DNA from: Pseudomarimonas arenosa
Lineage (GTDB): Bacteria; Pseudomonadota; Gammaproteobacteria; Xanthomonadales; Xanthomonadaceae
Length of the DNA stretch: 64,000 bases
Assembly: GCF_014841215.1 (NCBI RefSeq)
Contig: NZ_JACYTR010000001.1
Coordinates: forward strand, 124,001-188,000
Direction: 5' to 3'
In this document: piece after piece, positions 62,460-64,000 of the stretch
Numbering within the stretch: the first letter of the stretch is position 1
Layout of the letters: every line of letters starts with the position of its first letter
Position numbers and translations under genes: made by a program
The notes under the pieces: generated by a model
Told to the model about the DNA's origin: nothing
Databases searched by the model: none
Seen by the model: the letters and a program-made list of their open reading frames with translations, nothing else

Positions 62460-64000
62460 TCAACGGCCTTCGCTACAGCGCGGCAATCTCTGCTCAAACG
62501 TTCGACTACGTAGTGATTGGTTCGGGCCTCGGCGGCCTGACCACGGCCGCCCTGCTGGCCAAGGCCGGCAAACGTGTGCTGGTGCTGGAGCGCCACTACA
62601 CCGCAGGCGGTTTCACTCACAGCTTTCGTCGCCGTGGGTACGAATGGGACGTCGGCGTGCACTATATCGGCGATGTGCACAAGCCGCATTCACCGATGCG
62701 ACGGGTGTTCGATGCCATCACCGACGGCGCGCTGGCCTGGGCGAAGATGGAGGATGTGTATGACAGCATGATCATCGCCGGTGATCGCTACGATTATCAC
62801 AGCGGCGTACGCCAGTTCCGTGAGGGTCTACTGCGACACTTCCCCAGGGCCGGCGCCGATATCGACGCCTACCTGAAACAGGTGCGTCGCGCCAGCCAGG
62901 CAGTGTTGCCGCAGTTCGGCCCACGCCTGTTGCCTGGCCTGCTACAAGGCGCGGCGCTGGCGGCAGGTCGGCGCCTGTCGGGTGACTACTTTGCCCGCTC
63001 AACCTTCGACGTGCTGCGCGAATGCACCCGCGACCGCAAGCTGGCCTCGGTGCTGGCCGGGCAATGGGGTGACTATGGCACGCCGCCCAAGCAATCGGGT
63101 TTTGCCATGCATGCCCTGGTCGCCCAGCACTATCTCGATGGCGCCAACTTTCCGGTCGGCGGCGCCTCGCAGATCGCTTATCACATCATTCCGACCATCG
63201 AAGCTGCCGGCGGCGCCGTCCTGGTTGACGCCGAAGTGGAACGGCTACTGATCGACCGCAGCCGCGTGGTCGGCGTACGCATGGTCAACGGCGACGAGAT
63301 CCGCTGCGCTCATGTGATCAGCGCCGCCGGCGTACACACCACCTTTGCCAAGCTCGTACCCACGGAGATTTCCGAACAACACGGACTGCTGAGCAAACTG
63401 GAGGCATTGCCGCGCTCGGTTTCGCATCTCGGACTGTACGTTGGATTGAAGGGTTCGCGGCAGGATCTGCAACTCGAGCAATCCAATCTCTGGGTTTACC
63501 GTGGCTACGACCACGACGCGGAACTGAAGCGATTCCTGGCCGAACCCAACACCGACTTCCCGCTGAAATACATCAGCTTCCCCAGTGCCAAGGATCCGGC
63601 CTGGGATGAGCACTATCCCGGCAAGTCCACCATCGATGTGATCGCGCCGGCGCCGTGGCAATGGTTTCAGCGCTGGCAGAACACGCCCTGGGGTCAGCGC
63701 GGCCAAGCCTACGACGACTACAAGCAGGAACTTACCGAGGCGCTGCTGGAGGAAGTCTACACGCAGGTACCGCAGACCCGCGGCAAGGTCGACTACGCCG
63801 AGCTGTCTACGCCGCTTTCCACCGCCCATTTCAGCAACTACACCGCCGGGGAGCTGTATGGCCTGGAGCACAGCCCGCAACGTTTTGCCACCCGTTGGCT
63901 CAGCCCACGCACGCCGATCAAGGGCCTCAGCCTGACCGGCCAGGACATCCTGTTCTGCGGCGTTGGCTCGGCCCTGATGTCCGGCGTGCTGACCGCCGCC
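62456..64000 (+). CDS. FAD-dependent oxidoreductase, phytoene desaturase/retinol saturase-like (3' end outside window)
   Basis: From the ATG at 62456, 515 residues are readable and the frame is still open at the window end. The N-terminal FAD-binding Rossmann motif is FDYVVIGSGLGGLTTAALLAKAGKRVLVLERHYTAGGFTHSF, followed by WDVGVHYIGDV. Later blocks are LDGANFPVGGASQIAYHIIPTIEAAGGAVLVDAEVERLL and near the end GLSLTGQDILFCGVGSALMSG. This order is that of carotenoid isomerase / all-trans-retinol saturase-like amine-oxidase-fold enzymes, which act on polyene or lipid substrates. It is coupled to the TetR gene by an ATGA overlap. No other carotenoid gene is in view, so the substrate is open. Confidence 0.9.
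   Translation, partial: MINGLRYSAAISAQTFDYVVIGSGLGGLTTAALLAKAGKRVLVLERHYTAGGFTHSFRRRGYEWDVGVHYIGDVHKPHSPMRRVFDAITDGALAWAKMEDVYDSMIIAGDRYDYHSGVRQFREGLLRHFPRAGADIDAYLKQVRRASQAVLPQFGPRLLPGLLQGAALAAGRRLSGDYFARSTFDVLRECTRDRKLASVLAGQWGDYGTPPKQSGFAMHALVAQHYLDGANFPVGGASQIAYHIIPTIEAAGGAVLVDAEVERLLIDRSRVVGVRMVNGDEIRCAHVISAAGVHTTFAKLVPTEISEQHGLLSKLEALPRSVSHLGLYVGLKGSRQDLQLEQSNLWVYRGYDHDAELKRFLAEPNTDFPLKYISFPSAKDPAWDEHYPGKSTIDVIAPAPWQWFQRWQNTPWGQRGQAYDDYKQELTEALLEEVYTQVPQTRGKVDYAELSTPLSTAHFSNYTAGELYGLEHSPQRFATRWLSPRTPIKGLSLTGQDILFCGVGSALMSGVLTAA

Overview
The window is GC-rich, gene-dense chromosomal DNA from a gammaproteobacterium. It most resembles Xanthomonadales/Lysobacterales (Rhodanobacteraceae- or Lysobacteraceae-like). 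The evidence is conserved gammaproteobacterial neighbourhoods (rsmA-apaG-apaH, folA-thyA-lgt, recC-recB-recD, thiG-trmB), many secreted repeat proteins, palindromic dispersed repeats, and a recurrent C-terminal FxxGFE ending on secreted proteins. No rRNA, prophage, intact insertion sequence or CRISPR array is visible. The placement is inference from gene content, not from a marker comparison.

Layout. 1-2.8 kb: a BlaI-type regulator cut by the window edge, a small secreted protein, the ribosomal-S6 modification pair rimB-rimK with its terminator, and tRNA-Gly(CCC). 2.8-10.6 kb: thiS, a TPR-GGDEF diguanylate cyclase inserted between thiS and thiG, then thiG-trmB-SLC13 transporter (overlapping genes), a small Rieske protein, a small membrane protein, an FAH-family hydrolase and mscL. 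10.6-14.2 kb: a palindromic repeat cluster, gap, a Sua5-type synthase and a second diguanylate cyclase. 14.4-20.5 kb: three secreted proteins (M28 peptidase, HzsA-like di-haem protein, HExxH protein). 20.5-25 kb: rsmA-apaG-apaH facing folA-thyA-lgt. 25-31.6 kb: a second HExxH protein, an HD-GYP phosphodiesterase, a Rieske oxygenase and secreted unknowns. 31.7-39.9 kb: tRNA-Arg(TCG) beside a 5'-truncated adhesin fragment, a LamG/HAF/thrombospondin-3 protein, a globin-like lipoprotein, a large S8 protease and an Mpo1-like protein. 39.9-49.2 kb: recCBD and a DsbA/HCCA-isomerase-like protein. 49.2-54.3 kb: a tandem-repeat island, then a copper module (CopL-like protein, His-tailed TolC lipoprotein, Tat-exported multicopper oxidase), a secreted unknown and a carboxylesterase. 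54.3-64 kb: an ADOP-type permease with its PadR regulator, a broken VapC-type toxin gene, a giant beta-helix/repeat protein, and a TetR regulator translationally coupled to a phytoene-desaturase-like FAD enzyme that runs off the window.

Themes. Cyclic-di-GMP turnover recurs (two GGDEF, one HD-GYP), and the S8 protease has a CRP/Clp-like site upstream. Secretion is prominent: about 14 proteins carry signal peptides, and three secreted products share the short C-terminal ending. The clearest regulatory circuit is the TetR promoter, which carries two identical ATAAC-N3-GTTAT operators placed over the -10 region and the predicted transcription start. Several observations come from outside plain open reading frames: the vapC remnant, the truncated adhesin, the partial genes at both edges, tRNA promoters, terminators, and four families of dispersed or tandem repeats.
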